Program-made: the position numbers and the translations under genes
NCBI GenBank assembly: GCA_964528035.1
Contig: CAZGQY010000189.1
Coordinates: 1-7,787 of the forward strand
Direction of reading: 5' to 3'
Length of the DNA stretch: 7,787 nt
From: CAZGQY01 sp964528035
GTDB lineage: Bacteria > Pseudomonadota > Gammaproteobacteria > Methylococcales > UBA1147
Notes under the pieces: generated by a model
The model's input: only the letters and a program-made list of their open reading frames with translations
Database searches by the model: none
Told to the model about the DNA's origin: nothing
Shown here: positions 1 to 5,343 of the stretch, piece after piece
How positions within the stretch are numbered: position 1 is the stretch's first letter
Layout of the letters: each line of letters starts with the position of its first letter

Positions 1-180
1 AGCCATGTAGGTCATCCCCTCCTCCTTGAGAAGGTAACCTTTTCGCGTCAAAAATTGCAGGATGCGTTTTACGATCCGGCTCAGTAAGATCTGCAACTGC
101 TCGTCGGTCGGTGCACGCAGGGGTTGGAACACCGGCACGTCCCTGTCGACCCGATAAACGCCATCAAAAAACAGACAGCA
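1..180 (-). pseudogene. IS91-family transposase fragment, left end outside the window
   Basis: Read on the minus strand, the frame is open for 60 codons from about 180 to the window edge. It gives a CLFFDGVY core followed by LRAPTDEQLQ, a basic helix and GMTYMA. In IS91-type (Y2 rolling-circle) transposases a similar LFLDGVY block is followed by an RAPT segment and a helix ending near a SYLA-like motif, so I recognise this as an internal or C-terminal part of such a transposase. There is no start codon: an in-frame TAA lies at 181-183, and the sequence to the right belongs to an ATPase gene. The N-terminal zinc-binding region and the part carrying the HUH motif are absent here. Base composition is richer in G+C than the flanking host DNA, consistent with foreign origin. 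Whether the C-terminus and element end survive cannot be judged because the window stops. Confidence 0.72.
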
Positions 181-502
181 TTATCCAGAATCTGCGTAGG
201 GTTTCTGCTGGAATACGAGGCCCTAATTGAGGAATATCTCGTTCAAGATAGGTACGAATAAAATCTAAACGCCATTGAAGGCTAATTTGATCGTCAGTTG
301 CTAACAAACTGTCTGGAAAACCACCCCGAATCCATAGTCGTTGGCGTTGATTGTTAGTTATTTCCAAAGCATGTAATGGTGGAAGCTCCAGGTATGTTAT
401 ACGCCCAGCTAATGTCTCACTGGATTGTTTAAGTAGTTCGATTGAAGCTGAGCCTAGTAATAAAAAACGTGCACTACGACCCCTTTCGTCTGCCCTGGTC
501 AA
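164..502 (-). pseudogene. AAA/DUF4143-type ATPase remnant, distal part (frameshifted and truncated)
   Basis: The translation reads RFLLLGSASIELLKQ, then AGRITYLELPPLHALEI, then LWIRGGFPDSLLATDD and FIRTYLERDIPQLGPRIP. These blocks are typical of the AAA_14/DUF4143 ATPases: the sensor region after Walker B, the 'GGFP(x)S' strand and the start of the DUF4143 domain. Members of this family often have toxin-antitoxin-like or genome-defence contexts, but their function is generally unknown. Two defects are visible. The frame joins the upstream half only if one G is removed from the GGGG run at 480-483; the family-like reading RRKGRSARFLLLGSAS then becomes continuous. At the other end the protein stops after RRFWIML, where IS91 transposase sequence begins at about 178-183, removing the rest of DUF4143. 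The apparent start at 502 is only a TTG inside the original gene. Not expected to be functional. Confidence 0.75.
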
Positions 503-764
503 TTAAACCACGTAAGTTTTGAAACAGTTCGGGGGCGCGTTGTACTTCATCAAGGATAACTAATTTGTCTTCATGCTGAGATAAATAAAGTTCAGCTTGA
601 CTTAATTTTGCTCTATCTTGCTCTGATTCCAGATCTAAATAAATTCGGCCTTCTTTTGTGACTTGATAATAATCGTCTACGTTGTAATGTGGCTCAGCAA
701 CTGAAGTTTGGCTAGAAGCAGCCAGGGTTAATACAGACAGAGCAAATGAATTTTTTTTATACAT
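474..764 (-). pseudogene. Chimeric ORF: secreted-protein start fused to the middle of an AAA/DUF4143 ATPase
   Basis: The ATG at 764 has a good ribosome site (GGAG, 8 nt upstream), followed by a textbook signal peptide: MYKK, hydrophobic FALSVLTLAA, then SVA|EP as likely cleavage site. About 36 residues in, after HYNVDDYYQV, the sequence changes to GRIYLDLESEQDRAKL and then DKLVILDEVQRAPELFQNLRG. The latter is the Walker B region of an AAA_14-type ATPase (LVILDE, residues 68-73). The P-loop part of the ATPase, which should come first, is missing. A secreted ATPase core makes no biological sense, so this is best read as a deletion or recombination scar joining the 5' end of one gene to the middle of another. 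The frame ends at TAG (474-476) because of an extra G at 480-483. It lies 66 bp downstream of the ParA gene on the same strand, so the original secreted protein may have been the third gene of that operon. I do not recognise it. Confidence 0.7.
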
Positions 765-830
765 CGGTTAGTCTCCAACAAATTTTACTTTCTTCTTTAA
801 ACACGGTAAAAACAGAGACATTATGGCGAT

Positions 831-1592
831 TCAATATGACAGTTGATATTTTACTGTTACAGATAACAATTCTTGCCAAAGTGATTGATATGCATCCACC
901 GAAGGTGATTTTCTAACATATTCCATTAAAGGTGTTCGCTCCCAGCCCATTCGCTCAACATCACTGGCATAAGGGATTATGCTTTGTAAAATATCAGGGT
1001 GTTGTTGTGCAAGGGTTTCAATAATATCTCTGTGCATTTTTTTTCGCCTGTCAGCCATTGAGAAAAAGGGTAGCAATTTAAGATGTTTAAGCTTGTTATC
1101 TTTTAGATATTTTTTTAATTGCTCTAAAGTGCGCAGGGACAGAGTGGTTGGAATTATAGGGGATAGTAAACAATCAGATGCTTCAAAAATTGCTTCTGAT
1201 AATAGTGAGATATTTGGTGGACAGTCTAAAAAGATGAAATCATATTCCAGGGTTAAGGGCTTTAATAGCTTTTTTAGACGTTGAGTCGGTTTTTTACGCT
1301 GATCGAGGACTAAATCAAGATTACGAAAGGAAAAATCGGCAGGCAGTAAATCAAGATTTTCAAAATCAGTTGCTTTAATCAGACCGTCAAGCTCTCTATC
1401 ACCCGCAATCAATTTTTTACTTCCACCTTTTACTTTCGGCTTAACTCTAAAGTAATAGCTGCTTGCACCTTGTGGATCTAAGTCCCAAACCAGCGTGTTA
1501 TAGTTTTGCTGAGCAGCCAAAAAAGCAAGGTTGACAGCCGTTGATGTTTTGCCAACGCCTCCTTTAATATTGTATGTAGCAATAATGGCCAT
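831..1592 (-). CDS. ParA/MinD-type ATPase (orphan, partner of the CHAD protein)
   Basis: A 253-residue ParA-superfamily P-loop ATPase. The deviant Walker A is KGGVGKT (residues 10-16, with signature lysine K10 and K15), the Walker A' block is DLDPQG (37-42), and Walker B is FIFLDCPP (119-126, D123). The chain starts directly at the ATPase fold with no HTH domain, as in the short ParA forms that place plasmids or protein cargo by ATP-dependent nucleoid binding. No ParB gene or parS-like site is visible, so plasmid partitioning is not indicated. The frame stays open upstream to 1694, but the ATG at 1592 is preferred: it starts exactly at the conserved MAIIATYNIKGG strand and has an AAAGAGG ribosome site 5 nt before it (1598-1604). 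That site overlaps the TAA of the CHAD gene, so translation is probably coupled. No convincing terminator follows. Confidence 0.93.
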   Translation of the reverse strand: MAIIATYNIKGGVGKTSTAVNLAFLAAQQNYNTLVWDLDPQGASSYYFRVKPKVKGGSKKLIAGDRELDGLIKATDFENLDLLPADFSFRNLDLVLDQRKKPTQRLKKLLKPLTLEYDFIFLDCPPNISLLSEAIFEASDCLLSPIIPTTLSLRTLEQLKKYLKDNKLKHLKLLPFFSMADRRKKMHRDIIETLAQQHPDILQSIIPYASDVERMGWERTPLMEYVRKSPSVDAYQSLWQELLSVTVKYQLSY

Positions 1593-1602
1593 TAATACCT
1601 CT

Positions 1603-3135
1603 TTATACTTTTTGTGTAAATAATTGCTTAAATATCGTTTTATTTTTTGTTTCAACAAATAAACTGAATTGCTCAGCAAAATGATTGCGTGCATCGCATT
1701 TCTTATAGTCTAAATATTGCACCAAAACCCCCATGGCTAACAATGTATTTGAGGATACATTTTCACGCATCATTTCTTCACTAAAACGTTTGATACTTAG
1801 CTCTTGAATTTCATAATCCTGAAAATCACCTAAAACTGACTGAAACCCTTTGAGTGATCTAATCACCTGTTTAATTTCTGTCTCAGGATATAAGCTTTGA
1901 AAAAACTCCATTAGGTAGCGTAATTTTTTACAGTTTTTTCGTAAATCATGTAGAGCCTCAGCAGGCGATGAGTCATCAATTGCCTCGCCCTCTTTTACAA
2001 TGCGCTGATATACCTTCCAGATTCGCTGGTTAGCAAGCTTAATAACAGGTTGGGTTTGACTGGCATCCGCTTTTTTAGGTAGTGGTTCATTTAGATACTC
2101 TTCCCAGGCTAGCAATTGTTTATTATATTCAGAACTTTTTAGTTTCCCAGCCAGTTCTGTTTGAGCATGCTTTTGTTTTTTTTGCAGAAAATCATAAAAT
2201 GGTGCTATTTCATCTCGCAAAGTTATGGGTAAAATTTCTTTATATTTTGGATAACTGAGCAAGTAGACATCCAGGTCACGCGTGGTTCCAGTAATTTGCC
2301 CCAGCCAGGAAAAAAAACCAGCATGTTTAGCAACTATTTGCGCGGGCAAGGTATTTTTAATCTGGCTGAATCCAGAGCGAGTTCGCCTGACAGCTACACG
2401 AAAATCATGCAAAAACTCAGAGTCTGTATCAGCAATTACCCCTGCTTCATTAATTTGCAAGGCTTGCAGTAAATGTTTATAAATCAGTTTACTTGCTTTA
2501 TCAGCCCGCATATGCGGTTTTAATTTTATCGCTACCTTTGCACTGTAATCTTTGGGTTTTCTCCCCTGCTGTTTAAGTGCTTCGTTAAGAACAGAGCTAC
2601 AAGAAGAAGCAGAAACCTCAAATTTGTCTTGTAAAAGGCAACTAAATTTTTGTAGGACTTTGTCGTAACCTTTTAGCGGTTTAAGTTGGACACGATTATT
2701 AAGAAACTCGTATTCATCTATTTGTAGACGCAAAATGGTTTTTTGATCATTATTTAAAATATTGATCAGATAAGTTTCGTAGGGAAGATGACATAAAGGC
2801 AATAAAGCTCTCATGTCTAGTTGCGGCTCAATATGTTGTTTAAATGCTCCGTCAGGAAATATCTTACTAAAAGCAGGGACATGCTCAATATCCAGACTTG
2901 CAATCATATGCCCCTGTTTATGATGAGTTAATTCTAACCGCGAAATAACCTGGGAATGATTGAATTCGCAAACCATATCGGCACTAAATAAACGCCAGTC
3001 AAAGCTATCGTAAAATGTTTTTATCGTATATTGCTGACTTACTATCTGCAGCTCTAATTGTTTATTAAGTTTTGATATAAATTTTTTAACACTTAGGTTT
3101 GAAGGTAATTCAAAATGTAAAGGATTTTCTGTCAT
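1603..3135 (-). CDS. CHAD domain-containing protein with degenerate CYTH-like N-terminus
   Basis: A 510-residue protein. Residues from about 205 to 490 form a CHAD domain, an alpha-helical histidine-rich fold of two similar halves. Motifs are HDFRVAVRRTRS (243-254), LGQITGTTRDLDVYL (278-292), ALHDLRKNCKKLRYLMEFF (394-412) and LKGFQSVLGDFQDYEI (428-443). The conserved basic residues bind polyanions, and CHAD proteins are known to locate to polyphosphate granules. The first 170 residues resemble a worn CYTH (triphosphate tunnel) domain: FYDSFDWRLF (41-50) matches the CYTH 'YYDT.D..L' strand, but the N-terminal EXEXK metal motif is missing, so catalysis is unlikely. The start is the ATG at 3135; its ribosome site is weak. 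The ParA gene follows after 10 bp in the same operon. An IS4-type element sits 55 bp upstream and may have displaced the native promoter. Confidence 0.9.
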   Translation of the reverse strand: MTENPLHFELPSNLSVKKFISKLNKQLELQIVSQQYTIKTFYDSFDWRLFSADMVCEFNHSQVISRLELTHHKQGHMIASLDIEHVPAFSKIFPDGAFKQHIEPQLDMRALLPLCHLPYETYLINILNNDQKTILRLQIDEYEFLNNRVQLKPLKGYDKVLQKFSCLLQDKFEVSASSCSSVLNEALKQQGRKPKDYSAKVAIKLKPHMRADKASKLIYKHLLQALQINEAGVIADTDSEFLHDFRVAVRRTRSGFSQIKNTLPAQIVAKHAGFFSWLGQITGTTRDLDVYLLSYPKYKEILPITLRDEIAPFYDFLQKKQKHAQTELAGKLKSSEYNKQLLAWEEYLNEPLPKKADASQTQPVIKLANQRIWKVYQRIVKEGEAIDDSSPAEALHDLRKNCKKLRYLMEFFQSLYPETEIKQVIRSLKGFQSVLGDFQDYEIQELSIKRFSEEMMRENVSSNTLLAMGVLVQYLDYKKCDARNHFAEQFSLFVETKNKTIFKQLFTQKV

Positions 3136-3184
3136 TACTAGTTAAAAAGTCTCGTTAATTAAATAGATGTCTTTATTGATATTT

Positions 3185-3190
3185 TTACTT
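3185..3190. repeat. Target-site duplication, left copy (TTACTT)
   Basis: TTACTT directly abuts the left terminal inverted repeat of the IS4-family element, and the same six bases follow the right repeat at 4372-4377. This is the direct duplication left by transposition, and it shows that both ends of the element are the original ones. Confidence 0.8.
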
Positions 3191-3206
3191 CTAACGTTTC
3201 GGAGTT
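3191..3206 (+). repeat. Left terminal inverted repeat of the IS4-family element
   Basis: CTAACGTTTCGGAGTT is the exact reverse complement of 4356-4371. Symmetry stops at both outer ends, where the TTACTT duplications begin, which fixes the element boundary. Confidence 0.92.
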
Positions 3207-3256
3207 TAAAAGCCCGAATAAAAAGCATATAACCACATGAAAAATAAAATAAAGAT

Positions 3257-3315
3257 GGTCTCCATTATGGTATAATATTGGATGTCTTGCAAACACCAAA
3301 ATACCAAAGGAGACC
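3257..3315 (+). promoter_or_regulatory. Transposase promoter and read-through-blocking stem
   Basis: A perfect -10 hexamer TATAAT lies at 3271-3276, with no good -35. The transposase ribosome site AAGGAGA (3307-3313) is part of an inverted repeat: GGTCTCC (3257-3263) pairs with GGAGACC (3309-3315), and TGGTA (3268-3272) pairs with TACCA (3302-3306), giving 12 pairs. RNA started at the internal promoter would begin near 3283 and lack the left arm, leaving the ribosome site free. RNA reading in from outside would carry both arms and mask it. This layout is known from IS10 and IS50 as protection against outside transcription; its role here is inferred. Confidence 0.6.
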
Positions 3316-3318
3316 CAA

Positions 3319-4321
3319 ATGCATCGTGACACAAATTGTTCGGCACTTCCAGCCTTAACTGCGGATCTTCTACAGGAAAGTGGCTATTTGGTCGATAATC
3401 TGTTCGCCGACCTATGGCGACAGATGGATATGAAGACGCTCCTGAGTCGAAGCGGATTTCGCAAACGCTCAGGAACGCCTATGGACGAGCTGGTGTACGG
3501 TCTCCTGTTGTGGGTCTGGTTAAAAGTCGATTCGGTTGGTATCTTTGCACGTGAATCGTTAGAGACCTTCTCCACTGCAGAAAAAGATGCGTTTTATGAT
3601 GTCATGAACAGGGAAGATCTGAATTGGCGTACCCTTCATGGGCAAATAGCCGGTCGAGTGGCAGGATCTGGATGTAAAATCCTTGTACCAGCAGAATATC
3701 CGCAGCCACTGGAAAAAGATCCCAGGTCAACCGTATCAAGCCAACGTGCTGGATGTCGAATTGAACCTCAGTGCTTCGCCACAAGAGCCGGAACAGTGGA
3801 TCACGGTGCGATTGCTTTTCGTGCGCGGTACAGTGGATACCGAAAAAACATCGGCTGGAAAGCATGACTGGGCCGTATTTTTGACCACTGACGTCACGCT
3901 TGAACCCCCGCGCATTCTGGAAATCTATGCCTTACGCTGGGCGATCGAGGTCTACTTCAAGGAAGCCAAACAACACCTTGGGTTTCTCAAAGAACAAAGT
4001 AACCACTATGCAGCCTATATCGCTTCGATCCATTTAACCGCAATCCGATTCTGCTTCTTGTTGAGCGCTAAGCAGGAGCAAGGGGCGTGTGGAATTTCTG
4101 AGATCGGTCGCGCACTCAGTACCAATGTGACCCGTATCGATTTTGCCGCGCGCCTTTGGCAAGTCTTTCGGGCATTGATTACAGGTGCACTGGATGAACT
4201 GAAAAACCTGCTTGGGGAGTCCATCACCATAATTATGAACTCAATCGAATTACACATACAACGCTTTTTTGTGCAAGCCCTTCAACTTGACCCTCAAACC
4301 ATGCGTTTGGAAGCCTTGTAG
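3319..4321 (+). pseudogene. IS4-family transposase, internally deleted
   Basis: The ATG at 3319 has a strong ribosome site. The first part, MHRDTNC through NWRTLHGQIA (about residues 1-111), is the normal N-terminal domain with the MDELVYGLLLWVWLK helix. Around 3647-3665 the sequence jumps, out of frame, to PVEWQDLDVKSLYQQN and continues as WKKIPGQPYQANVLDVEL, FVRGTVDTEKT and AVFLTTD to the stop at 4321. The IS4 signature Y-x2-R-x3-E-x6-K is complete (IYALRWAIEVYFKEAK, about 3926-3970). The region that should carry the first two catalytic aspartates is absent; from memory of relatives, well over 100 residues are missing. Stops follow in the first frame, so two fragments result (3319-3867 and about 3650-4321). 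The truncated N-terminal product could in principle still bind the ends and act as an inhibitor, which is speculation. Confidence 0.88.
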
Positions 4322-4355
4322 TTCAAGACATCACACAATAAATTTACTGGAAATG

Positions 4356-4371
4356 AACTCCGAAACGTTAG
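4356..4371 (-). repeat. Right terminal inverted repeat of the IS4-family element
   Basis: AACTCCGAAACGTTAG is the perfect reverse complement of the left end at 3191-3206. It lies 34 bp past the transposase stop codon. Confidence 0.92.
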
Positions 4372-4377
4372 TTACTT
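4372..4377. repeat. Target-site duplication, right copy (TTACTT)
   Basis: Same six bases as 3185-3190, directly outside the right terminal repeat. Removing the element plus one copy restores a continuous AT-rich intergenic region upstream of the CHAD gene. Confidence 0.8.
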
Positions 4378-4533
4378 GATATAAGGAGTAAACTAACATT
4401 TGAATGTCTACAAAATTATGACAAAGTTGTTTTAAAACTGAATAACAGAGATTTAAGCAGCAACCTTATGTTTTTAGCGAGACTTTGAAGGAGTGAAAAA
4501 CCGAATGGCCAACTCAAACTGAAAGCAGGAGAA

Positions 4534-4550
4534 AGCCATTCAAAATGGCT
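4534..4550. repeat. Short perfect hairpin AGCCATT-CAA-AATGGCT
   Basis: A 7-bp stem with a 3-nt loop. GAATGGC at 4503-4509 can compete for the same GCCATTC arm. A similar small hairpin, CCATT-GCGA-AATGG preceded by AAAG, lies at 5714-5727. No U-run follows, so it is not a terminator. Confidence 0.5.
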
Positions 4551-4599
4551 ACAGTAAGGAACGCCCAAGGTATAACTTGAACCATTGACTTTATTGTTT

Positions 4600-4683
4600 G
4601 TAGTTTGCCGTCTTCATCGTTATAAAAATAGTTGCATAGCTTGCTATGCGCCAATTTCTATGCCTTGAATACCAACAAACTAC
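4600..4683. repeat. Concentric dyad-symmetric element (84 bp)
   Basis: Two perfect inverted repeats share one centre at 4641.5. The outer pair is GTAGTTTG (4600-4607) with CAAACTAC (4676-4683). The inner pair is GCATAGC (4634-4640) with GCTATGC (4643-4649), around a 2-nt TT. The DNA between them keeps partial symmetry, for example ATAAAAATAG against ATAGAAATTG. This looks like a decayed long palindrome such as a miniature transposable element or cruciform-forming repeat. I do not recognise the family. Confidence 0.6.
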
Positions 4684-4716
4684 TTCGTAAATTGTTCCAC
4701 TTAATCAGAGGTTCCT

Positions 4717-4736
4717 AAAAAAACTTTCAAGTTTTT
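4717..4736 (-). terminator. Weak terminator-like hairpin of the lysine-rich gene
   Basis: On the minus strand AAAAACTT (4729-4736) pairs perfectly with AAGTTTTT (4719-4726) around a 2-nt loop, and the run of U extends to 4717. The stem overlaps the TAA of the gene. It is AT-only apart from one G-C pair, so termination would be inefficient. Confidence 0.4.
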
Positions 4737-4935
4737 AAGCCGCTTTTTTTACTGCTTTTTTTGCAACTTTTTTTGCTGATTTCTTGTTGCTTGCTTTTTT
4801 CTTTAGAACAGCTTTCGCTGCTTTTTTGATAACAGATTTAGCATTTTTCTTAGCAATTACTTTTTTTGTAACTGCTTTTTTAGTGATTTTCTTAGCGACT
4901 TTAAGTGCAACTTTTTTCTTAACGACTTTCGACAT
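4735..4935 (-). CDS. Lysine-rich histone H1-like small protein
   Basis: A 66-residue protein made almost only of K, A, V, S, T and I, with 28 lysines and no acidic residue, arginine or aromatic residue. Lysine pairs recur every four to five residues (KKAVTKK, KKNAKSVIKKAAKAV, KKSAKKVAKKAVKKAA), the pattern of eukaryotic histone H1 tails and of bacterial H1-like or AlgP-like tails. Such tails bind DNA or other polyanions without sequence preference, so a nucleoid-associated role is likely; polyphosphate binding is also possible. The frame is open to a TTG at 4947, but the ATG at 4935 is chosen because GGAGG lies 5 nt before it. The gene has a near-consensus promoter (4986-5014) and should be well expressed. 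It is divergent from a small HTH gene. The low-complexity sequence means homology alone cannot settle its function. Confidence 0.85.
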   Translation of the reverse strand: MSKVVKKKVALKVAKKITKKAVTKKVIAKKNAKSVIKKAAKAVLKKKASNKKSAKKVAKKAVKKAA

Positions 4936-4963
4936 GCTTTCCTCCAAAATTTACAATAATAAC

Positions 4964-4976
4964 TTACTAATAGTAA
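4964..4976. promoter_or_regulatory. Palindromic operator candidate TTACTA-A-TAGTAA
   Basis: A perfect 6-bp dyad around one central base lies between the -10 box and the ribosome site of the lysine-rich gene, where a bound repressor would block elongation or initiation. A related half-site, TATTAGTA, occurs at 5047-5054 just before the HTH gene. No binding protein is proven; the neighbouring HTH protein is the obvious candidate. Confidence 0.4.
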
Positions 4977-4985
4977 TATGTTATA

Positions 4986-5014
4986 ACTATAGTACTGTTT
5001 TTTTATTTTGTCAA
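4986..5014 (-). promoter_or_regulatory. Sigma-70 promoter of the lysine-rich gene
   Basis: On the minus strand a perfect -35 TTGACA (5009-5014) is separated by exactly 17 bp from TATAGT (4986-4991), which differs from the -10 consensus by one base. The predicted start is about 45 nt upstream of the ATG at 4935. The -35 lies within the dyad TTTTGT-CA-ACAAAA (5006-5019), so it is close to symmetric with a -35 reading the other way. Confidence 0.75.
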
Positions 5015-5037
5015 CAAAACCTATACATTAGTTATAA
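5008..5037 (+). promoter_or_regulatory. Possible promoter of the HTH gene
   Basis: TTGTCA (5008-5013) and TTATAA (5032-5037) are separated by 18 bp and read towards the HTH gene. The -35 box overlaps the -35 of the divergent lysine-rich gene, so the two promoters would compete for polymerase. Strength is moderate at best. Confidence 0.35.
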
Positions 5038-5073
5038 AATATGACTTATTAGTATGAAATGAAGGATATTGTT

Positions 5074-5343
5074 ATGACTTTTATAGAGTTTAAAAAATTA
5101 TTACTAGATGCAGAAATAAGCCTGCCTAAATTTAGTAAGCTAATAAAAGTAAGTGATAAAAATTTACAGTCTTATAAGAAAAAAGATGAAGTGCCTAACG
5201 CTATTGCTGTTGTCGCGAGTTGTTTTGCTGAAATGCATAAAAACGATATAGATTACCGTTTGTTAGTTGAAAACCTGGAACTCAAAGCAAAAATAAAAAA
5301 AGGAGCGGGCTTTGCAAAGAAAAATAGAGAGGGCGAGAGCTAA
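5074..5343 (+). CDS. Small HTH (XRE/Cro-CI-like) DNA-binding protein
   Basis: An 89-residue protein. Residues 15-54 (ISLPKFSKLIKVSDKNLQSY, then the EVPNAIAVVASCFAEM helix) have the spacing of a Cro/CI-type helix-turn-helix: helix 2 PKFSKLI, turn VSD, recognition helix KNLQSYKK, then a 'VP.A....' helix. A helical, mixed-charge stretch VENLELKAKIKK follows (65-76) and may mediate dimerisation, and the tail is basic. The ATG at 5074 is chosen over the one at 5059 because AAGGA sits 7 nt upstream of it, while the first ATG has no ribosome site. It is transcribed away from the lysine-rich gene across a 138-bp AT-rich shared region with several dyads, so it probably regulates itself and that gene. 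This is inference; the target is untested. Confidence 0.75.
   Translation: MTFIEFKKLLLDAEISLPKFSKLIKVSDKNLQSYKKKDEVPNAIAVVASCFAEMHKNDIDYRLLVENLELKAKIKKGAGFAKKNREGES

Larger units (their letters stand above)
3191..4371 (+). mobile_element. Defective IS4-family insertion sequence, 1181 bp
   Basis: The element is bounded by perfect 16-bp inverted repeats, CTAACGTTTCGGAGTT at 3191-3206 and its complement at 4356-4371, and is flanked by TTACTT duplications. It carries one transposase gene whose middle, including both catalytic aspartates, is deleted, so it cannot move itself. The ends look intact, so a full-length relative elsewhere in the genome could mobilise it. It is richer in G+C than the surrounding DNA. 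It landed 55 bp upstream of the CHAD gene, in the region where that operon's promoter would be expected, and is transcribed away from it. Confidence 0.9.
4378..4716. other. Gene-free stretch between the IS element and the lysine-rich gene
   Basis: No open frame with a ribosome site is visible on either strand. The stretch probably holds the original upstream region of the CHAD operon near its left end. It also contains a short hairpin at 4534-4550 and a larger dyad-symmetric element at 4600-4683. An outer pair, TAAGGAAC (4555-4562) and GTTCCTAA (4711-4718), matches at 7 of 8 positions and could mark the ends of a small mobile element of about 165 bp, though no target duplication is evident. 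Confidence 0.5.

Noticed and set aside
831..1592. Plasmid partition locus or replication origin
   Set aside because: There is no ParB gene, no parS-like or iteron repeats and no replication protein; the neighbour is a CHAD gene.
1593..1694. Longer ParA start at 1694 adding 34 residues
   Set aside because: The extension overlaps the CHAD gene, has no clear ribosome site, and the conserved ParA fold starts exactly at the ATG at 1592, which has AAAGAGG before it.
4964..4976. Terminator for the lysine-rich or HTH gene
   Set aside because: The dyad lies upstream of both starts, has one central base and thus cannot form a proper RNA loop; an operator is more plausible.
4784..5044. Plus-strand open frame giving a phenylalanine-rich, membrane-like protein
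   Set aside because: It is the antisense of the lysine-rich gene (AAA codons read as TTT) and has no ribosome site.
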